Assembly: GCF_000828085.3 (NCBI RefSeq)
Contig: NZ_JXCA02000002.1
Span: forward strand, 533,684-597,683
DNA: 64,000 nucleotides
Source of the DNA: Scytonema tolypothrichoides VB-61278
Lineage (GTDB): Bacteria > Cyanobacteriota > Cyanobacteriia > Cyanobacteriales > Nostocaceae
Reading direction: 5' to 3'
Below the pieces are notes generated by a model, which saw nothing but the letters and a program-made list of their open reading frames with translations, searched no databases and was not told the DNA's origin. Positions 1 to 9,154 of this stretch are shown here, piece after piece. The position numbers and the translations under genes are program-made. Each line of letters opens with the position of its first letter. Position 1 is the stretch's first letter.

Positions 1-588
1 CGGCAACAACGAGCAGCTGTGCAGCGCGATCATCTGGTGGATACGGCGTTGGTGCTGTTTGCCGAGCAGGGTTACGATGCGACGAGCATCAAGCAAATCG
101 CGGTGGCGGCGGGTGTGGCAGTGGGTCTGCTGTATCACTACTTTCCGAGCAAAAGCGAGGTTCTCAGGGCGGTCTGGGAACGGCACAGCTTTTTGCCGGA
201 ACTACGCACGCTGCTTCTGGTGAAGCATGATCAGGCGGCTACATGCGTTCTAGAGGACGTGGCGGAGAGCTTTTCGGCGCTGCTTGAACGCAAGGAGGCG
301 CTGTTTCGCCTCATGGTGCGCGAAAGCCAGAGTAATCCCGAAGTCGCGGCTTGTCTGCACAGCATTGTGGAAGAAGGCATCACGGCACTGGGGGCTTACC
401 TAGAAACGCGCGTCCAAGTCGGAGAGTTGCGGTCTCACAATGCGTCTTTGACCGCCAGAACGCTGCTCGGGACGGTGTTGACCACGCATCTGGCGCGTCT
501 GCCGGTTCGCCCGTGGGCGGAGTTGGTCGCCCAATTGCTGCACGGTATTAGCGTTCATCCTGTCCACGTTAACTCTGACCAAGGCTGA
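1..588 (+). CDS. TetR/AcrR family transcriptional regulator (5' end outside window)
   Basis: The frame is open from base 1. A GTG at 19 is possible but the true start is probably upstream of the window. The N-terminal part shows the TetR helix-turn-helix: ALVLFAEQGYDATSIKQIA, then AAGVAVGLLYHYFPSKSEVL, the classic recognition helix plus FPSK turn. The remaining ~130 residues are the variable ligand-binding domain, so the ligand cannot be read. It lies 21 bases before an FAD monooxygenase on the same strand, which suggests it controls that gene, probably as a repressor (inference). Base composition is clearly more GC-rich than the cyanobacterial genes downstream, hinting at horizontal acquisition. 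Confidence 0.85.
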   Translation, partial: RQQRAAVQRDHLVDTALVLFAEQGYDATSIKQIAVAAGVAVGLLYHYFPSKSEVLRAVWERHSFLPELRTLLLVKHDQAATCVLEDVAESFSALLERKEALFRLMVRESQSNPEVAACLHSIVEEGITALGAYLETRVQVGELRSHNASLTARTLLGTVLTTHLARLPVRPWAELVAQLLHGISVHPVHVNSDQG

Positions 589-609
589 CCTTTAAAGGCG
601 GTTGAAACC

Positions 610-2178
610 ATGGAGACAACAATCAAAACGGACGTTATCATCGTTGGAGCAGGTCCGACCGGGCTAACGCTTGCTGTACAATTGATGCGTTACGGCATCG
701 ACTTCGTAATCTTTGACAAAAAAGAAGGTGTCACCGATTTGTCAAAGGCTCTGGTCGTTCATGCACGTACGTTGGAAATTTACGACCAGGTTGGCTTGGC
801 GCAAAAAGCCGTTGAAGGCGGCTCCCTTGTGCAGAAAGGTGCCCTGATGCACTCTGGTAAAATCAGCGCTCGCCTGGATTTTTCAGACTTTGGCGGGCAG
901 CTCAGTCCTTTTCCTTTTTTTCTCGTTTTTGAACAAAGCAAAAACGAGCGTCTTCTTTACGAGCATCTGGGACACAACGGGAAAGACGTTCAATGGCAGA
1001 CTGAAATAAAAGCAATAGCGCAAGATGCGTCCGGCGTGAAAGCGGTTCTCATAGCCGCAAACGGCAAAACACAGACCATAGAAGCCCGATACTTAGTGGG
1101 CTGTGATGGCGCAAGCAGTCCGACGCGGCATCTCCTCGATCTGAGTTTTGAAGGTTCGACTTACCCGCGCCTGTTTTATGTCGCGGACGTGGAGATGGAG
1201 TTTGAAGCAGACGAGGGAACGTTTTATGCCCCCTTGGGACATGACTCGTTTGTGCTGATAGTTCCCATGCAAGGCGAGAAGCACTGGAGGCTTATTGGTA
1301 ACCTGCCTGAATACAACGACCAAGTTTCACCAGAAGTGACCTTCGATGAAGTCGAAAACAAGGTCAAGCAATTGGTGCAGTGGCCGATGGAGATCACGAA
1401 CGTGCGCTGGTTTTCGACTTACAAAGTGCATACTCGTCGTGCCGAGAAGTTCTCAGAAGGCAGATGCTTTCTTGCTGGCGATGCCGCGCATATCCACACG
1501 CCTGCGGGCGGTCAGGGAATGAACACCGGTATCCAAGACGTTTACAACTTGGCATGGAAAATCGGGTTTGTTTTGAAAGGTTATGCCGGGGATTCACTTC
1601 TTGAAACGTATAACGAAGAACGCTTGGCGAATGCGAAACGACTCTTGCAGACGACCGACCAGTTTTTTGAAGTCGCGGCGGGCGACCAGTGGTATTTGCG
1701 ATTTTTCCGCGACAACATTTTGCCAAGCCTTGCCAGTTTTGTGACGCAGTTTGGCGCGGCAAAAGAGTTTATCTTTCCGATGGTTTCTCAAATCGGACTC
1801 AACTACCGTGACAGTTCTTTAAACTGGCATCAGGGCGAGCAAAAGTTTGATGTCAAAGCCGGAGACAGGATGCCGTATTTTCTGGTTGACGGCGCGAACG
1901 TTTACGACAAACTTCGCGATCCGAAATTCCACCTGCTTGTTTTCTCCGACGGGGAACACGGCTATGAAGGTTTGAAGCAGGAACTCAAAAACGAATACAG
2001 CGACTTCATTGATTTCAACGTCATTCCGCTTTACCCGCGCGTCGTGGAAATCTTCGGCACAAACCAGCCTTTCAAGGTGCTACTGAGACCCGATAACTAC
2101 ATCGGATTTATCTCCACAGACTTGGACTTGGACGATCTCAAAGCCTACATTAATGGGTTTATCAGAAAAAGTAGATAA
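610..2178 (+). CDS. FAD-dependent aromatic-type monooxygenase (PheA/TfdB family)
   Basis: 522 residues, ATG start directly behind the TetR gene. Visible FAD sites: GAGPTGL near residue 12 (dinucleotide fold), a central VGCDGASSPTR segment (DG motif, ~residue 163), and GDAAHIHTPAGGQGMNTG (~residue 293), the GD motif of class A flavoprotein hydroxylases. The C-terminal ~130 residues resemble the thioredoxin-like domain of phenol hydroxylase-type enzymes. The family hydroxylates aromatic or polyketide substrates with NAD(P)H and O2; the substrate here is unknown. Probably one transcription unit with the TetR regulator. Composition differs from neighbouring genes, consistent with transfer. Confidence 0.85.
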   Translation: METTIKTDVIIVGAGPTGLTLAVQLMRYGIDFVIFDKKEGVTDLSKALVVHARTLEIYDQVGLAQKAVEGGSLVQKGALMHSGKISARLDFSDFGGQLSPFPFFLVFEQSKNERLLYEHLGHNGKDVQWQTEIKAIAQDASGVKAVLIAANGKTQTIEARYLVGCDGASSPTRHLLDLSFEGSTYPRLFYVADVEMEFEADEGTFYAPLGHDSFVLIVPMQGEKHWRLIGNLPEYNDQVSPEVTFDEVENKVKQLVQWPMEITNVRWFSTYKVHTRRAEKFSEGRCFLAGDAAHIHTPAGGQGMNTGIQDVYNLAWKIGFVLKGYAGDSLLETYNEERLANAKRLLQTTDQFFEVAAGDQWYLRFFRDNILPSLASFVTQFGAAKEFIFPMVSQIGLNYRDSSLNWHQGEQKFDVKAGDRMPYFLVDGANVYDKLRDPKFHLLVFSDGEHGYEGLKQELKNEYSDFIDFNVIPLYPRVVEIFGTNQPFKVLLRPDNYIGFISTDLDLDDLKAYINGFIRKSR

Positions 2179-2308
2179 ATCTTTTTTCAAAGAAAGCTAT
2201 TACTTCCTGATAGGTAGGTACTGCAAATGTCATATGAATAGTTGACACAAGTACTCACTTCAGGAGAATTGTAATGAGCATACAAAATCCGCGTCAGCTT
2301 TCACTTAA

Positions 2309-2431
2309 GTAGGGTGGGCATTGCAATGCCTACCCTACACAACATGTCTGTATTTCACTCCATTGAGAAGCGCGCTTATAGCGGGTTTGGTTTGCGTGCA
2401 ATACATCACGTTGTAACGTCTCTACATACAT
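2309..2431. repeat. Intergenic palindromic repeats between the monooxygenase and hupL
   Basis: A near-perfect inverted repeat (arms GTAGGGTGGGCATTGC and GCAATGCCTACCCTAC, 2309-2338) is followed by a segment containing TATAGCG, TGCGTGCAATAC and ACGTCTCTAC (about 2375-2426). The second segment belongs to a dispersed family also found at 31442-31505 and 60885-60990. The repeats lie between convergent genes and could act in transcription termination, but they look mainly like mobile or REP-type repeats. Confidence 0.6.
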
Positions 2432-4027
2432 CTACGCAGTACGAAAACGCGCCAACTCCTTACCCGTCTTGGCATCATGGGCGTGAACGGTGCAAACCAA
2501 ACAAGAATCAAACGATCGCGCCACATGCCCCACTTCCACCGGATCGCTGGAGTCAAAAATAGGTGTCCCGACTAAAGCTTCCTCAATCGGTCCGCGTATT
2601 CCTTCTGCATCACGGGGTCCGATATTCCAAGTACTGGGTGCCATAATTTGGTAATTCTTAATCTTACCACCCTCAATCTCCAACCAGTGACACAAGGAAC
2701 CGCGCGATGCTTCTGTTGCACCCCAACCGCGTCCATCTTTTTCTTTGGGTTTGATATACCAGGTGTCATTCAGGCGGAACTCGCGCAAGCAGCGTTCTGC
2801 TTGTCTGTATAACTTGACAATTTCGTGAACTCGTGCTAGCTGTCGTAAATGAATACTGGCACCACCCATTTGCTTAAATGCATCTAGGATAAACCCATCG
2901 TAGTGTTGCCAAGACTCTCCATGTTTACCACCAGCGACTAACTGACGTGCGAGTGGTCCTGCTTCCAAACGTCCTAAGTCTTTGTGACGGACAGCTGTTG
3001 ACCAAGAGTATTGTCCATTGAAGTCTTTGACATTATTTTGACTTGGTTTGGTTACGCGGTCAAAGGGGTGAATGTCTGATGTCAGTTCCTCATACCAGGA
3101 GTAAGTTGTATTTTCCCGGACAAAAGTCTGATCCATAAGAGTGTGGGTGTCGGTGAAACTGTCGTAGACTCCACTCTTCATGATCACGGCTGCATTTCGC
3201 CCTTGTATTGTCGGCTTCTGGTATTTTGCCTCATGAGGTAAATATCCCCAAGTGACATATCGACCTACACCAACACCATATTTATCTAGACCTATATCTA
3301 AACCCATCCGCCAATAAAAACCTAAGTCAGAGTTTGCATGACTTGGGCTTTCGTCTAGCCATTCCATGAAGTTTTCATAAGTCTGAATTTGTTCGTAGCG
3401 TTCTAAAGAACAACCTAACCACACAGGTTCTAACCAATTGGTGCGGAAGTATTCTAAAATTGACCACGCGCGAGTCACGTCTGTTAAGGTGGGGGCACAC
3501 ATAACTCCACCAGGAACCATGTAGCTAGAATGGGGCCATTGACCACCAAAGAGGGCGTAGATTTCTACAGGTTTGCCAGAAATTGTGATGCCAAGTTCGT
3601 AAGACTTGCCTGTGAAAGCGGCAAAACGTCTGCAAGCTTCTGAATAATAAGGGCTATCCTGATACTTTTTATTGGTTAAATCTATTGCAAATAAACCATA
3701 AAAGTAGCGGGGTATGCTTTGGATTGTTTCGACAATTTGACCTAAGTTTCTTGCCAAAATTGCATTACGCGGAACTTCTGTTTCCCAAGCAGTGTCTAAT
3801 GCCCAAGCTGCACTTGTGAGGTGGGAAGCGCCACAAATACCGCACACGCGAGGTGTGACAATTAATCCTGCTTGGGGGTCTTTTCCGCGTAGGATGACTT
3901 CAAATCCTCGAAAGAGTTCGGCATGTGTCCAAGCGTTGACGACGTGTCCGTCTTCTATTTCGACTCGGACGTCTAAATCGCCTTCTACTCTCCCGACTGG
4001 GGAAATGTCTAGTGTTTGAATTCCCAT
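2432..4027 (-). CDS. hupL: Uptake [NiFe] hydrogenase large subunit HupL
   Basis: Catalytic subunit that oxidises H2 produced by nitrogenase and passes electrons to HupS. The first nickel-binding motif RVCGICGASH and the C-terminal motif DSCLVCTVH are both present, so all four cysteine ligands are kept. A 16-residue tail (AHDAKTGKELARFRTA) follows the last His and is the peptide expected to be removed by HupW after nickel insertion. ATG at 4027 is chosen (531 residues, MGIQTLDISPVGRVEG). A GTG at 4048 would add seven residues but the hupL remnant at 48837 also begins MGIQTLDISPV. No recombinase-bearing element interrupts the gene, unlike in Anabaena PCC 7120. Downstream of hupS on the same strand. 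Confidence 0.97.
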   Translation of the reverse strand: MGIQTLDISPVGRVEGDLDVRVEIEDGHVVNAWTHAELFRGFEVILRGKDPQAGLIVTPRVCGICGASHLTSAAWALDTAWETEVPRNAILARNLGQIVETIQSIPRYFYGLFAIDLTNKKYQDSPYYSEACRRFAAFTGKSYELGITISGKPVEIYALFGGQWPHSSYMVPGGVMCAPTLTDVTRAWSILEYFRTNWLEPVWLGCSLERYEQIQTYENFMEWLDESPSHANSDLGFYWRMGLDIGLDKYGVGVGRYVTWGYLPHEAKYQKPTIQGRNAAVIMKSGVYDSFTDTHTLMDQTFVRENTTYSWYEELTSDIHPFDRVTKPSQNNVKDFNGQYSWSTAVRHKDLGRLEAGPLARQLVAGGKHGESWQHYDGFILDAFKQMGGASIHLRQLARVHEIVKLYRQAERCLREFRLNDTWYIKPKEKDGRGWGATEASRGSLCHWLEIEGGKIKNYQIMAPSTWNIGPRDAEGIRGPIEEALVGTPIFDSSDPVEVGHVARSFDSCLVCTVHAHDAKTGKELARFRTA

Positions 4028-4048
4028 TTGTTTTTTGTCCTGTGTCAC

Positions 4049-4300
4049 TCGCTTCGCTCAAATTCAAAATTCAAAATTCAAAGTTCAAAATGAAGCTATT
4101 TTTGTAGGGGAGCCAGTGCGTTGGAGAGCCAGTACTGCAGGAGGGTCTCCCTCCGTAGGTATCTGGCGTCCGGGTTTCCCGGCTTGAAGCATCTGGCGTT
4201 GGGCACTGCCTATCGAAACCGCAAACTCTCATTTTAATGTTGGTAGGCAGTGCCCACCCTACGTTTGTTGAGAATGGTGCTAATGACCGATGACTAATGA
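4049..4300. repeat. Repeat-filled hupS-hupL intergenic spacer
   Basis: The 270-base spacer between hupS and hupL carries a short tandem run of AAATTCA units (about 4058-4090), a copy of a dispersed element (about 4112-4205, core CAGTACTGCAGGAGGG...TATCTGGCG) and a hairpin-forming segment with GGGCACTGCC / GGCAGTGCCC arms (4199-4257). The same core is inserted in hypF and in the oxoprolinase gene. Structured spacers between hupS and hupL are common in cyanobacteria and may tune the subunit ratio (inference). Confidence 0.7.
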
Positions 4301-5263
4301 CTAAACTGTAAAAAAGTCGTCTTCTGCCCAAGGGGGCATTGTGTCTTTTGCCACGATGGAGAGTAGGGCATAGTCTTTTTTGTTGACTCCTGTGGGTAAG
4401 TCTTTAGGAACTCCCATGACGGTTTGTGTTTTAAATACGGTTCCTGGTTTGAGGTCGTAGAAGGGAAATTCCGGTTCAGTGCAACCTAAACAAGGCATCC
4501 CGGCGCGGGTTTTGGAGGAGACGCGGTTCCACAAGATGCGGTTGCAGGAGGAACGAGTCATTGGTCCGCGACAACCTAAGTCGTAGAATAAGCATCCTTT
4601 ACGTTGACCAAATTCAGTGGTTGATGCTTTGTAGGCAAAATGGATATTGCGGGTGCAACCTGTTTGGGTATAGGTGTTGAAGAAGGTTTGTGGACGATGT
4701 AAGTCGTCAAGGGCAATATCGCCAATTCTATTGGTGGCGATCGCCACTAATATCTGTGTGATCCAGTCGGGATGGGCGGGACATCCAGGAATGTTGATCA
4801 CGGGTAATCCCGATTTTGCCCGGAATTCTTTTTTTAAAAAGCCCCCTTCTTTGCGTTTGAGAAATTGCAATCCTTCAGATTGAGTTGGGTTGGGTGACAT
4901 GGCGGGAATTCCTCCCCAACTCGCACAGTCTCCCACGGCGACGACATAGTTAGCAACTTGGGATAGGTCGCTTAACCAGTCTTTCATGGGGCGATCGGCG
5001 AAACGGTTCCATTCTCCTGTGCCATTAGGTGCGTTGACAACTGTACCTTCAAAAACCAGGATATCCAAGGGAATCTTGCCCAAAAGACATTCCCACAGCA
5101 TTGTCTGCAAGTTTGTACCTAGTTCTAATCCTAAAGATGGATGCCAAAGGAGGTTTATACCAAAGTCAGTCACTAAATCGCAAACTGTCGGTTCTTCAGC
5201 GTTGAGAAATGACATGGTGTTGCCTGAACATGCACCACCTTGCAGCCATAGTAAGTTAGTCAT
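4301..5263 (-). CDS. hupS: Uptake [NiFe] hydrogenase small subunit HupS (copy A)
   Basis: 320 residues, the electron-transfer subunit with three iron-sulfur clusters. The proximal-cluster motif GGACSGNT is at residues ~9-16, GDCASWGG and IPGCPAHPDW follow, and the cysteine-rich C-terminal half (GCTRNIHF, KGCLFYDLGCRGP, CNRILWN, AGMPCLGCTEPEFPF) holds the medial and distal cluster ligands. There is no N-terminal Tat signal, as is usual for cyanobacterial HupS. Transcribed before hupL. Divergent from the TPR gene at 5896, sharing a 630-base upstream region. A close second copy lies at 47829-48791. Confidence 0.97.
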   Translation of the reverse strand: MTNLLWLQGGACSGNTMSFLNAEEPTVCDLVTDFGINLLWHPSLGLELGTNLQTMLWECLLGKIPLDILVFEGTVVNAPNGTGEWNRFADRPMKDWLSDLSQVANYVVAVGDCASWGGIPAMSPNPTQSEGLQFLKRKEGGFLKKEFRAKSGLPVINIPGCPAHPDWITQILVAIATNRIGDIALDDLHRPQTFFNTYTQTGCTRNIHFAYKASTTEFGQRKGCLFYDLGCRGPMTRSSCNRILWNRVSSKTRAGMPCLGCTEPEFPFYDLKPGTVFKTQTVMGVPKDLPTGVNKKDYALLSIVAKDTMPPWAEDDFFTV

Positions 5264-5895
5264 CAGCTATCTTTTTTTCTATTGTTTGCCCTGGATGATT
5301 CAGGGGACGTTCTTTGTCGCGTCTCAACTGTTTTTCATTCTTTATTTTTCATATCATGTATTTTTTTATTCTATTGTTTATCTTTTACATAAAGTTTTAG
5401 ATATTTTGAAATGAAATTTAGTCTCTTTTTGATGAAACAGTTAACCAATAACCTTTTTTTGCAAGAATGAGAGATACAATAACACCCCAATTATGTTACT
5501 CTAATCTTAATCAGATTTTTGATAAAAATTGATTTTTTTAAAAAATCTGTCACAGAAAATGATTTTTAGCCTCAAAATGGGAAAAAAGTATAAATTCAAG
5601 ATAAATATAAGTTAAGAAAATTTTATCTAAATAAAACCCAAAAAGTAGATTTTTTTCAATAGAAATGTTTTATCTTAAAAGAGAATAGACTTATTCAAAC
5701 AGTGAACAGTGGTAACTGATAACTGCGGCTGGTACTTGATAACTGATAACTGATAACTGATACGGGATTTACCAAGACACAACTCATTATCTGCGTAAAA
5801 CTTGCTTGGTTGGTACAGCGCAAAGACGTAAGGAATATGCGTCTATTGGGTGTGCGAACTGACAAGGACTCAATTCTTCAACCTGCTATAGGAAG
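5264..5895. promoter_or_regulatory. Divergent upstream region between hupS and the hyp-accessory genes
   Basis: 632 bases without a credible gene. Most is very AT-rich (5330-5690), as expected for a divergent promoter region. No perfect NtcA site (GTA-N8-TAC) was found by eye. Short tandem repeats of AACAGTG and AACTGAT units occur at 5697-5760, and the last ~120 bases form the leader of the TPR gene. Promoter function is inferred from position only. Confidence 0.5.
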
Positions 5896-6873
5896 ATGGT
5901 AATGACCCCCAGCATGACAGATTCTGCGGTGAAGGCGGCAATGGATATGATTGCTTCTTCCCCAGCAACGACACAAGAAAAAATCGAGATGCTGATTGAA
6001 ATGGCGCAAGGCTTTCAAAAAAAGCCGAAAACTGCCCAAGATTTATGGAATGCAGTTTCGCTGTGTCACCAAGCGTATGATTTGTGTGATCAGGATAATT
6101 TGCTGTGGCAAGCTAGGGCAAAGGTAGGAATAGCAGTGGCTTTGAAGGCTATTCCCGATGTTGGGGAACAACTGTTGCTAGAAGCGAAAGAACGATTTCA
6201 AGAAGCCCTACCTATTTTAGAACAGCTTGCAACACCCGTGGAACTAGCAGAAGCCCAAATGAATTTTGGGTTAGTGTTGCAGTCACTTGTGCCATTCAAT
6301 TTAGCGCAGATGACAGATAGCATCCAGGCTTATCAAAAAGCTTTGCAGGTGTTTACCTGGCAGAAGTACCCGCAGGAATATGCGATTTTACACAACAATA
6401 TTGCAATTGCTTACCTCTCGATACCCCTGACATCAGAAAGAGAATACCTGCGTCAAGGGTTGGCAGTGCAAACATTTGAAGAGGCGCTGAAGCATATTGA
6501 GTTAATCAGCCATCCTAGGGAATATGCGATGTTGCAGAATAATCTGGGTAATGCTTTGCAATATTTACCGAGTTCTCATCCTTTGGAGAATGTTGTGCGG
6601 GCGATCGCCGCTTATGAGGAAGCCTTAAAAGTGCGTAACCCCAAAGATACCCCTCTGGAATACGCCAACACGATTTCTAATAAAGCCAACGCTTTATGGA
6701 ATTTACCAGATAATCCGGAAAAACCACAAGCCGGAAATCTCAAAAATCTCTTGCAAGCGCGTGCCTATTATCAAGAAGCGTGTGAAATTTTCACTCAGCA
6801 TGGACAAATAGAACAAGCACAAGTTGTCACACAGGTACTGCAAGAAATTGAGACGGAAATCGAGAATGGTTAG
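5896..6873 (+). CDS. TPR-repeat protein of the hup-hyp accessory block
   Basis: 325 residues (ATG at 5896; another in-frame ATG at 5902). At least four TPR-like helical pairs are visible, with units such as AYQKALQVFTWQKYPQEYAILHNN (quoted in part: YQKALQVFTW, PQEYAILHNNIA) and YEEALKVR / PLEYANTISNKAN. No signal peptide or membrane segment. In Nostoc/Anabaena PCC 7120 the genes between hupS and hypF (asr0689 to alr0693, from memory) include a TPR protein, two small membrane proteins, a NifU-like protein and an NHL-repeat protein, proposed to assist hydrogenase small-subunit maturation. This gene fits that set, here placed first. Stop overlaps the start region of the next frame. Confidence 0.85.
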   Translation: MVMTPSMTDSAVKAAMDMIASSPATTQEKIEMLIEMAQGFQKKPKTAQDLWNAVSLCHQAYDLCDQDNLLWQARAKVGIAVALKAIPDVGEQLLLEAKERFQEALPILEQLATPVELAEAQMNFGLVLQSLVPFNLAQMTDSIQAYQKALQVFTWQKYPQEYAILHNNIAIAYLSIPLTSEREYLRQGLAVQTFEEALKHIELISHPREYAMLQNNLGNALQYLPSSHPLENVVRAIAAYEEALKVRNPKDTPLEYANTISNKANALWNLPDNPEKPQAGNLKNLLQARAYYQEACEIFTQHGQIEQAQVVTQVLQEIETEIENG

Positions 6874-6944
6874 TGGTTTTCAAAAACAAAGAATCACCAA
6901 CGAGTAACAAGTCACAAATAACAATTTTCATTCTTGAGATGATA

Positions 6945-7211
6945 ATGACAGACCTTTTGACAAATCCTCTTTTCAGAGATTTTTTCACAAGCTTAATGGC
7001 TGGCGACTTGAATCTGACGACAGGATTTGTGTGGTTTTTAGTAGCAACAGCCTTATCTATGATTGGCGGTGCAATTGGCGGAATCATTTTAGCCAAAGAA
7101 GATTTAGGTTATGAGTTAGCTGCACTTCTTGGTGGATTCTTTGGTTCAGCTGGCGTCATTCCTGGAATTATCTTAGGGCTAATAGTCTTGAATGTGTTGA
7201 GAAATTTCTAG
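6945..7211 (+). CDS. Small membrane protein of the hup accessory block, copy A
   Basis: 88 residues from ATG 6945. The frame is open back to 6873 but the extra 24 residues are unlike the family, and the paralogue at 46683-46919 also starts MTDL. Two hydrophobic segments surround a glycine-rich IGGAIGGI(I/M)LA motif, followed by GVIPG/V and ILGL, suggesting two to three transmembrane helices. Relative to copy B it has about nine extra residues near the N-terminus (LTNPLFRDF). Function unknown; its fixed place beside hupS suggests membrane attachment or maturation of the hydrogenase (inference). Confidence 0.8.
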   Translation: MTDLLTNPLFRDFFTSLMAGDLNLTTGFVWFLVATALSMIGGAIGGIILAKEDLGYELAALLGGFFGSAGVIPGIILGLIVLNVLRNF

Positions 7212-7219
7212 GAGGAGTC

Positions 7220-7444
7220 ATGTTAGAGATCGGATGGTTTAGTGCTAGGCTATTTTTTAAGGGAAAGCTACTGCGCGACCCCATGTATTTTGTCAGGCAA
7301 ACTACAATTGGCATTAGCCTAAGTGCATTGTTGTTGTTCCTGCTTGCACAAGCTCAAGTTAGCTTTTGGATACCAGTTATTGTCTCTAGCTTTTTGACTG
7401 GTGTTTTGATGCCATTTCTACATAAAGACCTGAAATTGAAATAA
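7220..7444 (+). CDS. Second small membrane protein of the hup accessory block, copy A
   Basis: 74 residues, ATG preceded by AGGAG (7211-7215), eight bases after the previous stop, so co-translated with it. It begins MLEIGWFSARLFFKGKLL with conserved GWFSA(R/K)LF and RDP motifs, then two hydrophobic helices, and ends MPFLHKDLK. The paralogue at 46446-46670 shares GWFSAKLF, GKLIRDP, SS..TG..MPFL.KD. Probably a two-helix membrane protein that works with its neighbour. No biochemical role can be assigned from sequence. Confidence 0.8.
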   Translation: MLEIGWFSARLFFKGKLLRDPMYFVRQTTIGISLSALLLFLLAQAQVSFWIPVIVSSFLTGVLMPFLHKDLKLK

Positions 7445-7602
7445 ATTTCAGACAAAAAGCTAAAACATTATAAAGTTTTCCGTATCTTAAAATTGACTGA
7501 AGCTATGATTAGCCCGCAAGTTCAGTTCTAAGCGGCTGAACAGGCGAACAAATTTCAACTTACTAATCGCTTCTGGTCTCAAATTTCTTTGAGGCTGAAC
7601 AA

Positions 7603-7694
7603 ACAGTCAACAGTGAACAGTAAACAGTGAACAGTGAACAGTGAACAGTGAACAACGGGACACGAGACTGATAACTGATAACTGGTAACTGATA
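7603..7694. repeat. Short tandem repeat block
   Basis: Tandem heptamers of the type AACAGTG(A) (7603-7650) and then AACTGAT(A) units (7668-7694), upstream of the NHL gene. The same two heptamer types recur at 5697-5760 and 23578-23656. These are short tandemly repeated repetitive sequences typical of heterocystous cyanobacteria. Confidence 0.85.
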
Positions 7695-7725
7695 AAAGCT
7701 GCATTTCTTTATTCCAAATTCACCG

Positions 7726-8955
7726 ATGAACACAGCAACTAAAATGACTCTTACACCAAAAGATGCAGCAGAAGCGGTAAAAGTTTCCCAACTTTCACCT
7801 TTTTTGCTTCAAGGTGCAGAAGTTATTTTAGGAAAGACTCTTGAACTAGGTCAACTAGCAACACCTGTTGTACCCAGCAGTAGAGAAATGTTTGGTCCTC
7901 GTGGTGTTTGTTTAATATCTGAGACTGGACCATTGTGGGTATCAGACACAGGACATCATCGTTTATTAGGATGGCGGAATGTTCCCACTCAAGATAGTCA
8001 ACCTGCTGACTGGGTGATTGGACAACCAGACTTTAATCATGAAGGACAAAATGCCAAAGGTAGTCCTGGAAGGACAACACTTAGTGTACCAACTGGAATT
8101 TGTGCTTGTGGTGAAGGTTTAGCAGTTGCAGATGCTTGGAATCATCGCGTTTTGATTTGGAAAAAATTGCCAGAAAATAGTAATGTTCCAGCCGATGTAG
8201 TATTAGGTCAAACCCATTTCACTGACAACGAACCAAACAGAGGAACGCAACAAGCAGCAGCGAATACTCTCAACTGGTGCTATGGAGTTTTCTCTCATCA
8301 AGGAAAACTATTTGTTGCTGACACAGGTAATCGTCGGGTTTTAATTTGGCATCAATTACCTGAAGAAAATGGTCAACCAGCTGATGTTGTTTTGGGACAA
8401 CACGATATGATGTCCCGTGATGAAAATGGCGGTGATACTGCTTCAGCATCGAGTATGCGTTGGTGTCATGACATCACTGTTTGGGAAGAAAATTTAGTTG
8501 TCACTGATGCGGGTAATAACCGTGTGATGATTTGGGAGGGAATTCCAACAGAAAATAATGCTTCTTGTGCGGTGGTATTAGGACAAAAAACTTTTGATTC
8601 AGTTGAAATGAACCAAGGAGTTTATCTTCCTAGTGCCAATAGTTTGAGTATGCCTTATGGTGTCGCTGCTGCTGGTGAGTGGTTGTTCGTCGCAGATACA
8701 GCTAATTCAAGGGTTGTTAGCTGGAAAAAACCACAATCAATTTTGTCTTTGCACGGAAGCGAATGTCATACTATTGCTGGACAAATCGACTTTCAACGTA
8801 AAGGTGAAAATCGTGATTTTGGTCTACCAAAACGAGATAGCTTGAATTGGTCTTATGGAATAAAAGTGTGTGGAAAAACTGCAGTCATAGCAGATTCTGG
8901 AAATAACCGAGTTTTACTTTGGAAGATAACTACCAAAGAACTCAGTAACTCCTGA
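7726..8955 (+). CDS. NHL-repeat beta-propeller protein of the hyp accessory block
   Basis: 409 residues. Six NHL-type blades are visible by their repeated ends: VSDTGHHRLLGW, VADAWNHRVLIW, VADTGNRRVLIW, VTDAGNNRVMIW, VADTANSRVVSW and IADSGNNRVLLW, interleaved with VLGQ or VIGQPDF motifs. A six-bladed propeller with no signal peptide suggests a cytoplasmic protein-binding scaffold. It stands immediately before hypF, the position of the NHL gene (alr0693, from memory) in Anabaena PCC 7120. The NifU-like gene expected just upstream is absent here and present in copy B (45904-46386). Confidence 0.88.
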   Translation: MNTATKMTLTPKDAAEAVKVSQLSPFLLQGAEVILGKTLELGQLATPVVPSSREMFGPRGVCLISETGPLWVSDTGHHRLLGWRNVPTQDSQPADWVIGQPDFNHEGQNAKGSPGRTTLSVPTGICACGEGLAVADAWNHRVLIWKKLPENSNVPADVVLGQTHFTDNEPNRGTQQAAANTLNWCYGVFSHQGKLFVADTGNRRVLIWHQLPEENGQPADVVLGQHDMMSRDENGGDTASASSMRWCHDITVWEENLVVTDAGNNRVMIWEGIPTENNASCAVVLGQKTFDSVEMNQGVYLPSANSLSMPYGVAAAGEWLFVADTANSRVVSWKKPQSILSLHGSECHTIAGQIDFQRKGENRDFGLPKRDSLNWSYGIKVCGKTAVIADSGNNRVLLWKITTKELSNS

Positions 8956-9062
8956 GTCAGAACACAGCATAAGTTTACGTTGTGTGTTGTGTTAAGTCAG
9001 GTACACAGTCTCCAAATAGATTGCACAAAGCCTTTATCTCAAGACAATAAATCGTTCTGTAT

Positions 9063-9124
9063 TTTGAGTTCTGTATTCTGAGTTTTGAATTCTGAGTTCT
9101 GAGTTCTGAGTTCTGAGTTCTGTC
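9063..9124. repeat. Short tandem repeat before hypF
   Basis: Consecutive GAGTTCT-type heptamers, with a few variant units, end about 30 bases before the hypF start. A frame of 117 codons read on the minus strand here is a product of the repeat and of hypF antisense, not a gene. Confidence 0.8.
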
Positions 9125-9154
9125 TTTAGCATCTACGAAATTCGTTAAAATCTC

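Noticed and set aside
5264-5895. NtcA site upstream of hupS
   Set aside because: Expected from biology, but no GTA-N8-TAC with suitable spacing was found by eye, so no site is claimed.
7603-7694. Possible CRISPR array or replication iterons from direct repeats
   Set aside because: Units are contiguous heptamers without spacers and recur at several sites, matching known short tandem repeats of cyanobacteria. No cas genes are in the window.
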